DNA of 64,000 nucleotides, taken from contig CYUK01000003.1 in the NCBI GenBank assembly GCA_001299455.1, positions 248,001-312,000 on the forward strand. Direction: 5' to 3'. A program made the translations under genes and the position numbers. This document shows positions 38,859 through 48,957 of the stretch, piece by piece; positions within the stretch are counted from its first letter, which is position 1, and each line of letters opens with the position of its first letter. The stretch comes from Clostridiales bacterium SIT11 (lineage in GTDB: Bacteria; Bacillota; Clostridia; Tissierellales; Peptoniphilaceae). Under the pieces are notes generated by a model. The model saw only the letters and a list, made by a program, of their open reading frames with translations. It did not search any database and was not told the DNA's origin.

Positions 38859-41249
38859 TTATTTTATATCCAGTGCTCTATTATAATATTTTCCTGGAAA
38901 ATATTTGTTTAGTAATTCTTGAACCTTCCAACCATTCCATCCATCTACATTAAATCTTTCTAAAGCATTTTTCCCTTCAGAAGTAAAATCTGATGATGTT
39001 ACACATATTGCTTTATCATAAGAATGATAGGAACGTTCAGCATATAGCCTTTGAATTGGTTCTGAACCAACATTACTTATCCAACGTTTACACTGAAAAA
39101 TGTGTTTTTCAATATTTTTATCAACTAATTTAGATGCGATAATATCTACTCCCCTATCTCCAGCACCACCAATAGGAACAACATCAAAATACTTTTCTTC
39201 TTCAAGTAGTTCTTTAATTAAATTTTCAAATTCATCTCCATCAAACTGTGAAATATCTTGTGAATCCTTATATTCAACATTATCTATTTTGTTCTTTACA
39301 TAGTATCCATTTTTGACTTCACAATAGTTATCTAAAAGCATTGAAATCTGATTTTGGTAGTCAGAGTCCCTAACAATCTGTTCTAAAATATTACTATCAG
39401 TACCAACTAATGAAGCCGTAATTTCTAGATATAAATCATCTAAAACAAACTTTCCGTTTTCCTCTAATAATTTTCTAATAAACAAAGGTATTAAGTTATA
39501 TAGTTTTACAAACAGTGTGGAATTATCTTCTATCGCTAAATACAATTGGTTCCCGTCAACTGAAACTTCTCCTCTTGGATCGACTAAGAAGTTTTCCCTT
39601 ATTATTTTTTCAGCTAAATTCATTCTTTCTAAAGTTGGTTCAATACTTTTAGACAAAAGATCATTTCTTATCAAATTAACTGCTGAACTTATAGATATAA
39701 ATCTTCTCTCTTGTCTATTTATATCTTCATAAACCAACTTAGTCGCAACATATTCATAGTTCATGTTACCTTCGAACCAATATCTCTGTTCTTGTGATAA
39801 TTTTTTAAAGACAACTATAACTTCATTCATTATGGTATTAGCAAAAGCTGATTGTTTTCTCAACGTTGGGTCCCTTTTCTCAATGTTAACCCTCGTCACA
39901 TATTCAAAACCATTCTTCCTTGCTAAATTTAAAATTTCAGAATATGTTTGTATATATTTTTTTTCTGCTAATTTCATAGTAAAAAACATATACTTTTCAT
40001 CTTTTAGAACAGAATATAAAATTCCTAGCATCTCATCTAAATCATTATAATACCTATCAACACTATTATGACTTTTTCTTGATGGTGCATTGGTTAAGAC
40101 AATTTCTTCATCTAAAATATCAGATGTAAGTTGATATTTTTCTGGATAGTCAGAAAACTTTTCCAACCAAATTCTAAATAATTGATTCCTTTCTAAATAC
40201 GGAACCTGATCTGTATATGGAAAGTCTGTATATATCATATCAAACTGAGTATTAGAGTTTTCTAAAATTTTATAGCTCGCATTTTTAAGTTGAACTCTAT
40301 CGTTGTTTGAGATATCTTCTACCAAATAATCCATAAATTCATCTTGGAATTTTAACATGGACTTGTATTTTGCCTCAAACAATACCCAAACGTTCATGTC
40401 TTGACCTTGTTCTCTAATTACATGATATAAAATGTCCGTTGAACTTCCATACATTGATATTTTAGCTAAGGCAAGAGACGTTACCAAAGCGTGTTGGATG
40501 AAATCCTTCTCTTTACATGCAGGTAATTTTGATATTTCATTCTGAATATAAAGTAAAGCTTTCTTGTTTCTTTCCGAAAAATTGCGATCATAACTATCCG
40601 CGCCAGTAGAAGCAGTAATATTGATTCTACTATTTTCAATATACTTGTCAGCTGGAAACTCAGAATTATCCAACTCATATGTTCCTTGTAAAATTTCGTA
40701 ATCTTCTTCGTCAAACCTTTTTGACTTTTCACCACAGACAGAACATTTATACATTAATTTTACATTTTTCCCGTCTACAATTTCCCTATTAGTAATTGGA
40801 TTAAAGTATTCTTCATTTTCTGGATCAAATAAAATTTTACGAATAAAATTATCTTGGCCACAGCATTTAGTTTTATATAAATTCATCACTTTTTCTTTAG
40901 CTTCATTTTCAACTTTTTTATAAAAGCTTTGAAGTTTTGATTTATCTATTTTTGTTATTAATGTAGAAAAAACATCAAAAGTATATGGGTCTAGTTCTAT
41001 ACCCTCTACATATCTATTAGCTTCCATGGATGCAATAATGAATGAACCGCCTCCAAAAAATGGTTCTAAAATTTTATCCCCTTGACTTGAAAATCCCTCA
41101 ATAATTTCTTTTGCCAATGTATTTGATTTTCTGCCTTTAAAATAAAAAGCTTTTTTTAAATTATTAGATACTACTGAATTTTTGTCTTCAACAATATCTA
41201 ATATTTTATTAGTAACATTCATTACTTCTGCATTATTGATTTTTTTCAT
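38859..41249 (-). CDS. Methyltransferase fused to an Mrr-type restriction nuclease
   Basis: 796 residues. The N-terminal methyltransferase has SAM motif LEPFFGGGSF (61-70), a zinc ribbon (C129/C130, C169/C172) and the catalytic motif DFPY (342-345) in place of DPPY. The order matches head 2 of the neighbouring methylase. Middle region unassigned. From about residue 670 an Mrr-like PD-(D/E)xK nuclease: IGGAGDRGVDII with D702 and FQCKRW with Q719/K721. ATG preceded by AAAGGAGG. Overlaps the HTH gene by 17 bases. Likely cuts DNA lacking, or carrying, specific methylation; which is unknown. Confidence 0.85.
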   Translation of the reverse strand: MKKINNAEVMNVTNKILDIVEDKNSVVSNNLKKAFYFKGRKSNTLAKEIIEGFSSQGDKILEPFFGGGSFIIASMEANRYVEGIELDPYTFDVFSTLITKIDKSKLQSFYKKVENEAKEKVMNLYKTKCCGQDNFIRKILFDPENEEYFNPITNREIVDGKNVKLMYKCSVCGEKSKRFDEEDYEILQGTYELDNSEFPADKYIENSRINITASTGADSYDRNFSERNKKALLYIQNEISKLPACKEKDFIQHALVTSLALAKISMYGSSTDILYHVIREQGQDMNVWVLFEAKYKSMLKFQDEFMDYLVEDISNNDRVQLKNASYKILENSNTQFDMIYTDFPYTDQVPYLERNQLFRIWLEKFSDYPEKYQLTSDILDEEIVLTNAPSRKSHNSVDRYYNDLDEMLGILYSVLKDEKYMFFTMKLAEKKYIQTYSEILNLARKNGFEYVTRVNIEKRDPTLRKQSAFANTIMNEVIVVFKKLSQEQRYWFEGNMNYEYVATKLVYEDINRQERRFISISSAVNLIRNDLLSKSIEPTLERMNLAEKIIRENFLVDPRGEVSVDGNQLYLAIEDNSTLFVKLYNLIPLFIRKLLEENGKFVLDDLYLEITASLVGTDSNILEQIVRDSDYQNQISMLLDNYCEVKNGYYVKNKIDNVEYKDSQDISQFDGDEFENLIKELLEEEKYFDVVPIGGAGDRGVDIIASKLVDKNIEKHIFQCKRWISNVGSEPIQRLYAERSYHSYDKAICVTSSDFTSEGKNALERFNVDGWNGWKVQELLNKYFPGKYYNRALDIK

Positions 41250-41733
41250 TGTAATCCTCCTTTATTAATTCACCAGCTGGTATACCTAAATAACTACTCA
41301 GTCTCTCTAAAGTATTAAGAGGAGGTGTAATCCTATTTTTCTTTCTGTGGTAGGATTTCAACGTATCAATACTTAGAAGCCCACTGTAAATTGAAGAAAT
41401 CTCATTCCATGAGGTCTTTCCCCTCCTAATGTACTCATTTCTCAAGTTTTTTTCCAACGAATCACTCGAATTATTTTCTATAGAATCATATATATTAATA
41501 TCATTAATTTCTAAATCTTCTTTAAATAAAATATAGGTAGGGATTTTTAATTTGTTTGCAATCTTATCAAGCGTTGATATTTTAGGACTTCGTTTACTTG
41601 AAAACCAACTTTCTATTGTCTTTTCCTTAACATCAACAAATTCAGAAAGTTGCTTATTAGATTCAATATTAAAATACATCATAATTTTCCTTAAGTTTGT
41701 CATAACAACATTATGTAAATAACCGATTTGCAT
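41233..41733 (-). CDS. Tandem HTH (XRE-like) regulator of the R-M locus
   Basis: 166 residues with two helix-turn-helix modules. The first (about 20-70) contains NKQLSEFVDVKEKTIESWF. The second (about 108-160) contains WNEISSIYSGLLSIDTLKSY followed by TPPLNTLERLSSYLGIPAGEL. GGAGGG precedes the ATG. It is transcribed with, and overlaps, the methylase-nuclease gene, the position of controller (C) proteins that delay nuclease expression. Its operators are not evident. Confidence 0.75.
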   Translation of the reverse strand: MQIGYLHNVVMTNLRKIMMYFNIESNKQLSEFVDVKEKTIESWFSSKRSPKISTLDKIANKLKIPTYILFKEDLEINDINIYDSIENNSSDSLEKNLRNEYIRRGKTSWNEISSIYSGLLSIDTLKSYHRKKNRITPPLNTLERLSSYLGIPAGELIKEDYNEKNQ

Positions 41734-41854
41734 TTTATCCCTCCTTTTTTAAAAGGATATCATAAACAAAACAATGTTTGGTGTATTATTTGTTTTTTAT
41801 TCGTTTGCAAAATAAAAAAAGACGTTGCCATCCAAAGATCACACCGCCATATAA

Positions 41855-42034
41855 TTATCTCTCTGTTTCATGTTTTTGTTCAGGTTTATTATTATCTTTT
41901 TGCTTTTCTACTTCCTTATGCTTCTTAATCGTTCCCAGAATGGGTACTTTCTTCTCTTCTTTCCCCTTTACCCTCTCTTTTGCTGTTAAGAACTTATGAT
42001 CGAGAATACAGACCTTGGTAGTTCCTTTCCATTC
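41855..42034 (-). pseudogene. C-terminal remnant of an unidentified, possibly transfer-related gene
   Basis: A reading frame of 59 codons runs on the minus strand from an upstream stop at 42035-42037 to a TAA at 41855-41857, with no start codon or ribosome site. It reads like a real C-terminus: VCILDHKFLTAKERVKG, then a Lys/Glu-rich tail. I cannot name the parent; a mobilisation protein is one guess. The rest of 41734-41854 shows only the upstream region of the HTH gene. Confidence 0.4.
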
Positions 42035-42042
42035 TTATCTAT

Positions 42043-42070
42043 ATTTTTCTATAATTTATCATAGAAAAAT
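42043..42070. other. Small AT-rich hairpin
   Basis: ATTTTTCTAT at 42043-42052 and ATAGAAAAAT at 42061-42070 form a perfect ten-base stem with an eight-base loop. It could be a terminator-like relic or a protein site; nothing else identifies it. Confidence 0.5.
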
Positions 42071-42161
42071 CCCATAATCCAACTCAATTCAATCTTCTAC
42101 TTTGTACAGTTTTTCTAAAATATTAGACCACAGTCTACAACTTAATCTTTACATATTTCTT

Positions 42162-42188
42162 AAGACGGATTTATTTCCGTCTTTTTTT
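42162..42188 (+). terminator. Intrinsic terminator upstream of the repeat region
   Basis: AAGACGGA/TCCGTCTT stem, six-base loop, then a T run. It would insulate the primase module from read-through. No intact plus-strand gene precedes it. Confidence 0.75.
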
Positions 42189-42236
42189 AATTAATAGAAT
42201 TAAATTTTCTAAACAACTAATCAAAACCACCATTTT

Positions 42237-42700
42237 TGTCTTAGGGCTAGTGAAGGGAAGTATTTCTTACTTTAAAGATATTTTACTTGTCTTTAAATCT
42301 TTAAGAAAAATTTTAATTTAACTACTCAAAGTAGCCTGGTTTGTCTTAGGGATAGTAGAGGAAGAAATTTACATTAATCAAAAGTATCAAAAATGTCCTG
42401 AGTCTATTAGGAGAGAAAAATTTTTAGCACGGGTTTAAACAATTATGTTTTTCTTCGCCTGTGATATGAGAGGAAAAATAAAACCTAACAAAACCATCAA
42501 AAATGTCCTAGGGCTAGTAGAGGGAGAAAATTTCTTACAGGTTAAAAACTGCTAAATTTCTTCGCCTGTTATTTAGGGAGAGAAAATATTTTTCAAAATA
42601 ACCGGAAAATTACTTCTCAACTTTACTTATATAGGTAGAGGACAAAATATTACTCAAAATTCTTCTAACTGTCCTAAGGAATATGAGGGGATATTTCTTC
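42237..42700 (+). repeat. Eight degenerate direct repeats upstream of the primase gene
   Basis: Imperfect copies of about 30 bases begin near 42237, 42342, 42394, 42456, 42504, 42563, 42625 and 42670. The core is TGTCCTAGGG, then a TAGTAGAGGGAGAAAATTT-like tail. Copies 1 and 5 are the closest pair. Copies 4 and 6 share a variant head, CGCCTGT. Spacing is near 50-60 or twice that. Placement directly before a replication gene resembles an iteron-type origin. The 41734-42729 gap holds nothing else besides the remnant and hairpins listed. Confidence 0.65.
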
Positions 42701-42729
42701 TTCAAAAAAAATATGAAAGGAGTAGATAT

Positions 42730-45034
42730 GTGAATTTAGAAAATATACCAGAATTTCTAAAAGAAAATGCAAGCTGGTGCTTATGGAAATATGAAACAAG
42801 AAATAATAAGGAGACAAAGATACCTTTTAATCCAACTATAAGACGGCTATGCATCCGTTAATAATCCAAAGACTTTTACATCCTTTGGTAAAGCATCTGA
42901 AAAACTTAGTTCCTATGATGGGCTTGGAATAAGAGTCGATGGAAAACTCGTAGCTATTGATGTGGATGGCTGTGTAATCAACGGAGTTTTAAATGGTTTA
43001 GCAAAAGAAATAGTTAGCCATTTTCCACAGTCATACATTGAATTTAGTCCAAGTGGTAAGGGGTTTAGAATCTTTACTTTTCTACCAAACTCAATAACTT
43101 GCAACAAGGACATTTACAAGATGAAGACTAAAGAAGTTGAAGTCTATGTTGCTGGCTTTACTAATCGCTTTGTAACTGTGACAGGTCATGTCTATCAAGA
43201 AGGTGAGATTGTCGAAGAATCCAAAGGACTACTCTGGCTTTTAGAAAAATATCTGAAAAGAGAAAAACAAAGTAAGTCTACTAAACAAAATTTTAAAAGC
43301 TATTTGAGTGATGAGGAGATTATTGAAAAGGCATCTAAAGCAACGAATAATGAAAAATTCTTAAATTTGTGGACTGGAAATATTAAATCCTATCCCTCTT
43401 ACAGTGAAGCAGACCTAGCTTTAACTTCAATCCTTGCATTTTATGCAGGTGGAAATACTGACCAGATAGATAGGCTCTTTAGACAATCAGAACTTTTTAG
43501 GGATAAGTGGGATGAAAATCGTGGAGGAAAAACCTATGGAGAAATAACCATTGAAAAAGCAATCTCCTCTTTAAAAGAAGTCTATAAACCTATTGCAAGA
43601 ATAGACCCAAGTATCGAGTTTGACTTATCTATTGAAAAGTTAAAAGAAATGGGACTTCCTTTATCTTCAAAGTATTCGTGGACAGATATAGGTGCAGGAA
43701 AAATTTTCGCAGACTTTTACAAAGATTCTCTTCGTTATGTACCTGAAAGGAAAGCTTGGTATTTCTACGAAGATGGAATCTGGATAGCTGATACTGGAAG
43801 TTTAAAGGCCATGAAATTATGTATGAATCTTGCCAACCTACTTCATATACTTGCCCTTGATATTGAAGATGAGCATAAAAGAAAGGCTTATGTCAAATTC
43901 TCAAACAGATGGCAAGCAAGAGGTTATAGGGTCAGCGTATTAAAAGATGCAGAAGTTCATCATCCATTAAATGTATCTGACTTCGATAAAGATCCCTACC
44001 TTCTAAACTGTACAAATGGGACTTTAAATCTAAGAACAATGGAATTTTACGCACATAGAAGTTCTGACTATTTAAGCAAAATGGCTGATGTTATCTATGA
44101 TTCTAAGTCATTAAATGAAAGATGGAATAGCTACATTGACGAAATTATGAGTGGAGATAAAGAAAAAGCTAAGTTTCTACAAAAGATATTAGGTTATGGA
44201 CTTACAGGAGATACAAGGCATGAGTGCATGGCAATCCTTTATGGAATGACTACAAGAAATGGTAAAGGAACTCTTTGTGAATCCATATTAAAAGTTCTTG
44301 GAACTTATGCTTGTGCATCAAGACCTGAAACACTAGCTCTAAAAAACAAAGTAAATAGTTCTGGACCCAGTGAAGAGATAGCTAGACTTGCAGGAGTACG
44401 CTTTGTAAATATTCCAGAACCAGGCAAGGGACTACCCTTAAATGTTGCTCAAGTTAAAAGTCTTACTGGTAATGACACTATTAATGCAAGATTCCTTCAT
44501 GAGAATTCTTTTGATTTTAAGCCTCAATTTAAAATCTACATCAACACCAATTATCTACCCATAGTTAATGATGTGACTGTATTTACCAGTGGAAGAATGC
44601 TCATCATTCCCTTTGACAGGCATTTTACTGAAGAGGAGCAGGACAAAACATTAAAGACAGAATTTGCAAAAGAAGAAGTAAAATCTGCAATCCTTAACTG
44701 GCTTATTGAAGGCTACAAACTTTTACAAAAAGAAGGACTAACTATTCCTGATTCAGTAAAAGATGCAACTTTAAAATATCAAAAGGAATCGGATAAGATA
44801 GCTATCTTTATGGAAGATTGCTTAGAGGAAGGAAAGGACTATGAAGTTAGAACCTCTGAAGTTTACGAAAGGTATAGGTCTTGGTCTTTAGAAAATGGCT
44901 ATTACCTTGAAAGCATGAAGACCTTTAAGCAATCTTTGGAGTCTAAAGCTACCATCAAAAGAAAAAGACCAAAGGATGGAAAACACAAGACCACAGTCCT
45001 AATAGGCTATAGGTTAATTTCAGAATTTCTATAA
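42730..45034 (+). pseudogene. Phage/satellite primase-helicase (AEP-D5-SF3 type), frameshifted near codon 37
   Basis: The gene starts at GTG 42730 with AAAGGAG seven bases upstream and encodes [18 protein letters not shown], the usual start of this family. The frame changes between 42834 and 42842 (TAA at 42859 in the first frame). The second frame runs on to 45034 with the primase-polymerase site (LVAIDVDGC, SPSGKGFRIF), the D5 region, and the SF3 Walker A GMTTRNGKGTLCES near 44250. The in-frame ATG at 42962 would start inside the active-site motif, so it is not the natural start. It probably replicates the element when intact. Confidence 0.8.
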
Positions 45035-45041
45035 AGTCTGT

Positions 45042-45120
45042 GGCAATGTGGCAGATGAAAAATTTAATTTAGAAATCTTGTATCTATATAGATAATACTT
45101 TTTTACCTGCCACACCTGCC
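45042..45120 (+). repeat. Long-loop hairpin, copy 1, with a five-codon mini-ORF after it
   Basis: Left arm GGCA-AT-GTGGCAG (45042-45054), right arm CTGCCACA-CC-TGCC (45107-45120), about 52 bases between them. The same hairpin recurs at 45608-45686. It lies between the primase stop and the next gene. Just after it, AAGGAGGTGG (45128-45137) precedes ATG-ATT-GTG-TGT-CCT-TAG at 45143-45160, a possible leader peptide or a decayed start. Confidence 0.65.
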
Positions 45121-45197
45121 CTCATTTAAGGAGGTGGTGCTTATGATTGTGTGTCCTTAGAAGTTTAATCGAAGTTAGAAAATTAGGAGGAATATAA

Positions 45198-45599
45198 ATG
45201 ATTACAAAAGAAGATTTAGAAAGAAAGTTTACTTTAAAAGATAAGATTGTGGTGGCTTCCCCAAAGGGAATATCTACAGAATTAAAAAGAGAAAAAGACT
45301 ATAGGTATGTCATTAAAAAAGATGAAAGCGAAATCAAGCTAGATGACTTAAAAGACTTAACTGAATATTGTAAGGATATGTGCCTTTACAGAAACAATGA
45401 AAAAGTCACTGAAGACTTATTGGAGAATGCCTTTAAGCTACGAGATACAATCATTCTTCATAAGGTGGACAAGACACCTGTAAAACTTGTCAAAGAAAAA
45501 ATATACAACTACACACTGGATAATCAAGACACAGTTATTCCATTCAAAGGAACAGAAAGTGTTGTAGAGTTTCTGAATCAAAATAATTTTAGTCTATAA
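45198..45599 (+). CDS. Uncharacterised element protein with two copies of a 60-residue domain
   Basis: 133 residues, unknown function. AGGAGG lies six bases upstream of the ATG. The two halves are related: LERKFTLKDKIVVA aligns with LENAFKLRDTIILH, and LKREKDYRYVIKKD aligns with LVKEKIYNYTLDNQ. So an ancestral domain of about 60 residues was duplicated. No signal peptide, membrane segment or cysteine cluster. Sits between the primase and capsid genes, flanked by the two hairpin copies. Confidence 0.7.
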   Translation: MITKEDLERKFTLKDKIVVASPKGISTELKREKDYRYVIKKDESEIKLDDLKDLTEYCKDMCLYRNNEKVTEDLLENAFKLRDTIILHKVDKTPVKLVKEKIYNYTLDNQDTVIPFKGTESVVEFLNQNNFSL

Positions 45600-45607
45600 A
45601 TAAAAGT

Positions 45608-45686
45608 GGCAATGTGGCAGGTAAATATATAGGACTTAAAACTTCTATTCTCTATGAGAAGTTTAGTTTTCACCTGCCACACTGCC
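45608..45686 (+). repeat. Long-loop hairpin, copy 2
   Basis: Left arm GGCA-A-TGTGGCAGGT (45608-45622), right arm ACCTGCCACA-C-TGCC (45672-45686). Arms are nearly the same as copy 1 while the loop sequence differs. It ends 14 bases before the ribosome site of the next small gene. Confidence 0.65.
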
Positions 45687-45710
45687 CCAGATATTTTGAA
45701 AGGAGCAGAA

Positions 45711-45923
45711 ATGATTATTGGAGATATTTTTGAAAAAGATAGACTCACAGCTGTGGACTTAAAGGACACTAAGTATGAAGTCCTAAATGTAATTAACAAA
45801 GATAAGGATAAAATCATCCTTGCCAAAGGAGACAAGTCTTATCTTGTAATTGATGGAAGATTTAAAAATATGTTTTTCCCTTCTTTAGAAGAAGCCGAAG
45901 AATATATTGAGAGTAAAAAATAA
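45711..45923 (+). CDS. Uncharacterised 70-residue element protein
   Basis: Starts MIIGDIFEKDRLTAVDLKD with AAAGGAG upstream. Predicted small beta-rich fold from alternating hydrophobic residues (YEVLNVINKDKDKIILAKGD), ending in an acidic helix. I recognise no family. Each of the two small genes in this module follows a hairpin copy, so the pair may be controlled together. Confidence 0.65.
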   Translation: MIIGDIFEKDRLTAVDLKDTKYEVLNVINKDKDKIILAKGDKSYLVIDGRFKNMFFPSLEEAEEYIESKK

Positions 45924-45934
45924 TTTGTAACCCA

Positions 45935-45983
45935 GGGGGCATCCTAATCTCCAGGAGACTTTTTCCTATCAACGGTGCCGCCC
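45935..45983 (+). other. GC-rich hairpin upstream of the capsid gene
   Basis: GGGGGCATC (45935-45943) pairs with GGTGCC-G-CCC (45974-45983) over nine pairs with one bulge and one wobble. An inner TCTC/GAGA mini-stem lies in the loop. The patch is strikingly GC-rich within AT-rich DNA. Candidates: a translational regulator of the capsid gene, or a packaging (cos-like) site. Neither is shown. Confidence 0.5.
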
Positions 45984-46067
45984 TCTTACGCACAAAAAGA
46001 CAGGTTCAAAGGGGGTATTAAAAAATATTTTAATGCCCTGAATATTAAAAATATAAAGGAGAAATTT

Positions 46068-47015
46068 ATGTTAATTAAAGAAAAATCAAAAAGAAACGAA
46101 ATATTGTCTGCTAATTCCTATAAAACTAATCTATGGAATTATTTAAGAAACAAGGAGGAATCATCTTATTCAGATATCAAGGCTCTTGGTCTTATCCAAG
46201 ATGGCTCACCTTTTATGGATGCAGAAAGCACAGAATACTTTAGAGAAACACTTGCAGAAAAGAGCGTAGTTAGAAAAGAAGCTACAGTTTTAAAAAATGA
46301 TTTGGATTCATCTTCTATTGTAACTTTCCCAAGTAAATCTATGGCAACTTGGACAAAAGCAGGAGAACATGACCTATTTGCAGATGCCTTAGAAATGAAA
46401 GATGTGGGTGTGAATTTAGAATACAACGCATTATCTAACTTAATTACAATCCACGAAGATTTTCTAAATAATCCTCAAACTAAGATTGAAAAAATAATCC
46501 TAGATACCTTTGCTCATAATTTTGCCAAGGCTGAAAATAAAGCATTTATCACTGGTTCTGGTAATGGAGAGCCATTAGGACTTCTAGTAGACGAAGATAT
46601 TAAAAACCTATCAGCTAAAAAAGAACTAAAGCTTGATGACTTGAAAAAACTATTCTTCTCTTTAGATAGTGAATACAGGGAAAATGCAAAATGGATAATG
46701 AATGATAAAACCGCCCTTTATCTTCAAAGCTTAAAAGATGGTCAAGGTAGCTATTTGTGGAATCAATATGATGGCACTTTCATGGGAAAAGAAATTCTAA
46801 TCTCAAACTTTATGCCAGACATTGATACAAGTTTAAAACCTATCGTCTTTGGAGATTTCTCAAACTACTGGATTGTTGAAAGACAAAATCCAACAATAAA
46901 AAGATTATCTGAGATGTTTATTCTTAAACAACACCTAGGCTTTATCATGCGAGAATATTTAGATGCCAAGCTAATGGATAAGGATTCAGTCCTTACTTTA
47001 GCCATTGAAGGATAA
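46068..47015 (+). CDS. HK97-fold major capsid protein
   Basis: 315 residues from the ATG with AAAGGAG six bases upstream; an in-frame GTG at 45975 lies inside the GC-rich hairpin and has no ribosome site. The Phage_capsid family pattern is visible: VTFPSKSMATWTKAGEHD, the P-domain stretch ITIHEDFLNNPQTKIEK, then FITGSGNGEPLGLL, and the C-terminal ILKQHLGFIMREYLDAKL. No scaffold or delta domain, protease, portal or terminase genes accompany it. Confidence 0.85.
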   Translation: MLIKEKSKRNEILSANSYKTNLWNYLRNKEESSYSDIKALGLIQDGSPFMDAESTEYFRETLAEKSVVRKEATVLKNDLDSSSIVTFPSKSMATWTKAGEHDLFADALEMKDVGVNLEYNALSNLITIHEDFLNNPQTKIEKIILDTFAHNFAKAENKAFITGSGNGEPLGLLVDEDIKNLSAKKELKLDDLKKLFFSLDSEYRENAKWIMNDKTALYLQSLKDGQGSYLWNQYDGTFMGKEILISNFMPDIDTSLKPIVFGDFSNYWIVERQNPTIKRLSEMFILKQHLGFIMREYLDAKLMDKDSVLTLAIEG

Positions 47016-47197
47016 TGCCTATGGTAGAAACTAAAAAGAATGAGATTAAAAAGTCAGAGAATATTGAAGTATCTGGCACAATCTTTACAGTTCACTCTAT
47101 GAAAAGTGAAAATGCAAAAAAGAGTGTCGAACAAATCATAAGAAAGCTCATATTAAACAATGTGGATACTTTGAATAGATCCAATTTATCAGCTTAA
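47015..47197 (+). CDS. TnpW-like small transposon protein
   Basis: 60 residues, overlapping the capsid stop by one base. The core NIEVSGTIFTVHSMKSENAK, then KSVEQIIRKLI, resembles TnpW-type proteins encoded just upstream of TnpX/TndX-family serine recombinases. Function is unknown; a recombination accessory role is possible. Assignment rests on size, position and pattern. Confidence 0.6.
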   Translation: MPMVETKKNEIKKSENIEVSGTIFTVHSMKSENAKKSVEQIIRKLILNNVDTLNRSNLSA

Positions 47198-47206
47198 TTA
47201 ACTTGA

Positions 47207-48907
<1,701 letters not shown>

Positions 48908-48908
48908 A

Positions 48909-48942
48909 AATCGGCACAAAGGTTAATACCTTCATGCCGATT
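48909..48942 (+). terminator. Terminator of the recombinase gene
   Basis: Stem AATCGGCA/TGCCGATT with an inner AAGGT/ACCTT stem, beginning directly after the stop codon. The following T run is weak. Confidence 0.65.
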
Positions 48943-48957
48943 AAATTTTGAGGAAAT

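Noticed and set aside
41728-41999. Plus-strand reading frames upstream of the primase module
   Set aside because: They overlap the HTH gene promoter and the minus-strand remnant, lack ribosome sites and have low-complexity hydrophobic content.
42237-42700. CRISPR array
   Set aside because: Repeats are degenerate, unevenly spaced, not palindromic, and there are no cas genes.
42713-42861. Programmed frameshift to make full-length primase
   Set aside because: No slippery heptamer, stimulatory stem or rare-codon stop arrangement is visible; a simple one-base indel explains it.
45654-45710. Longer N-terminus for the 70-residue element protein
   Set aside because: It runs through the right arm of the hairpin and has no ribosome site; AAAGGAG sits directly before the ATG at 45711.
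45975-46067. N-terminal extension of the capsid protein from a GTG
   Set aside because: The GTG lies in the GC-rich hairpin without a ribosome site, whereas the ATG at 46068 has AAAGGAG at good distance.
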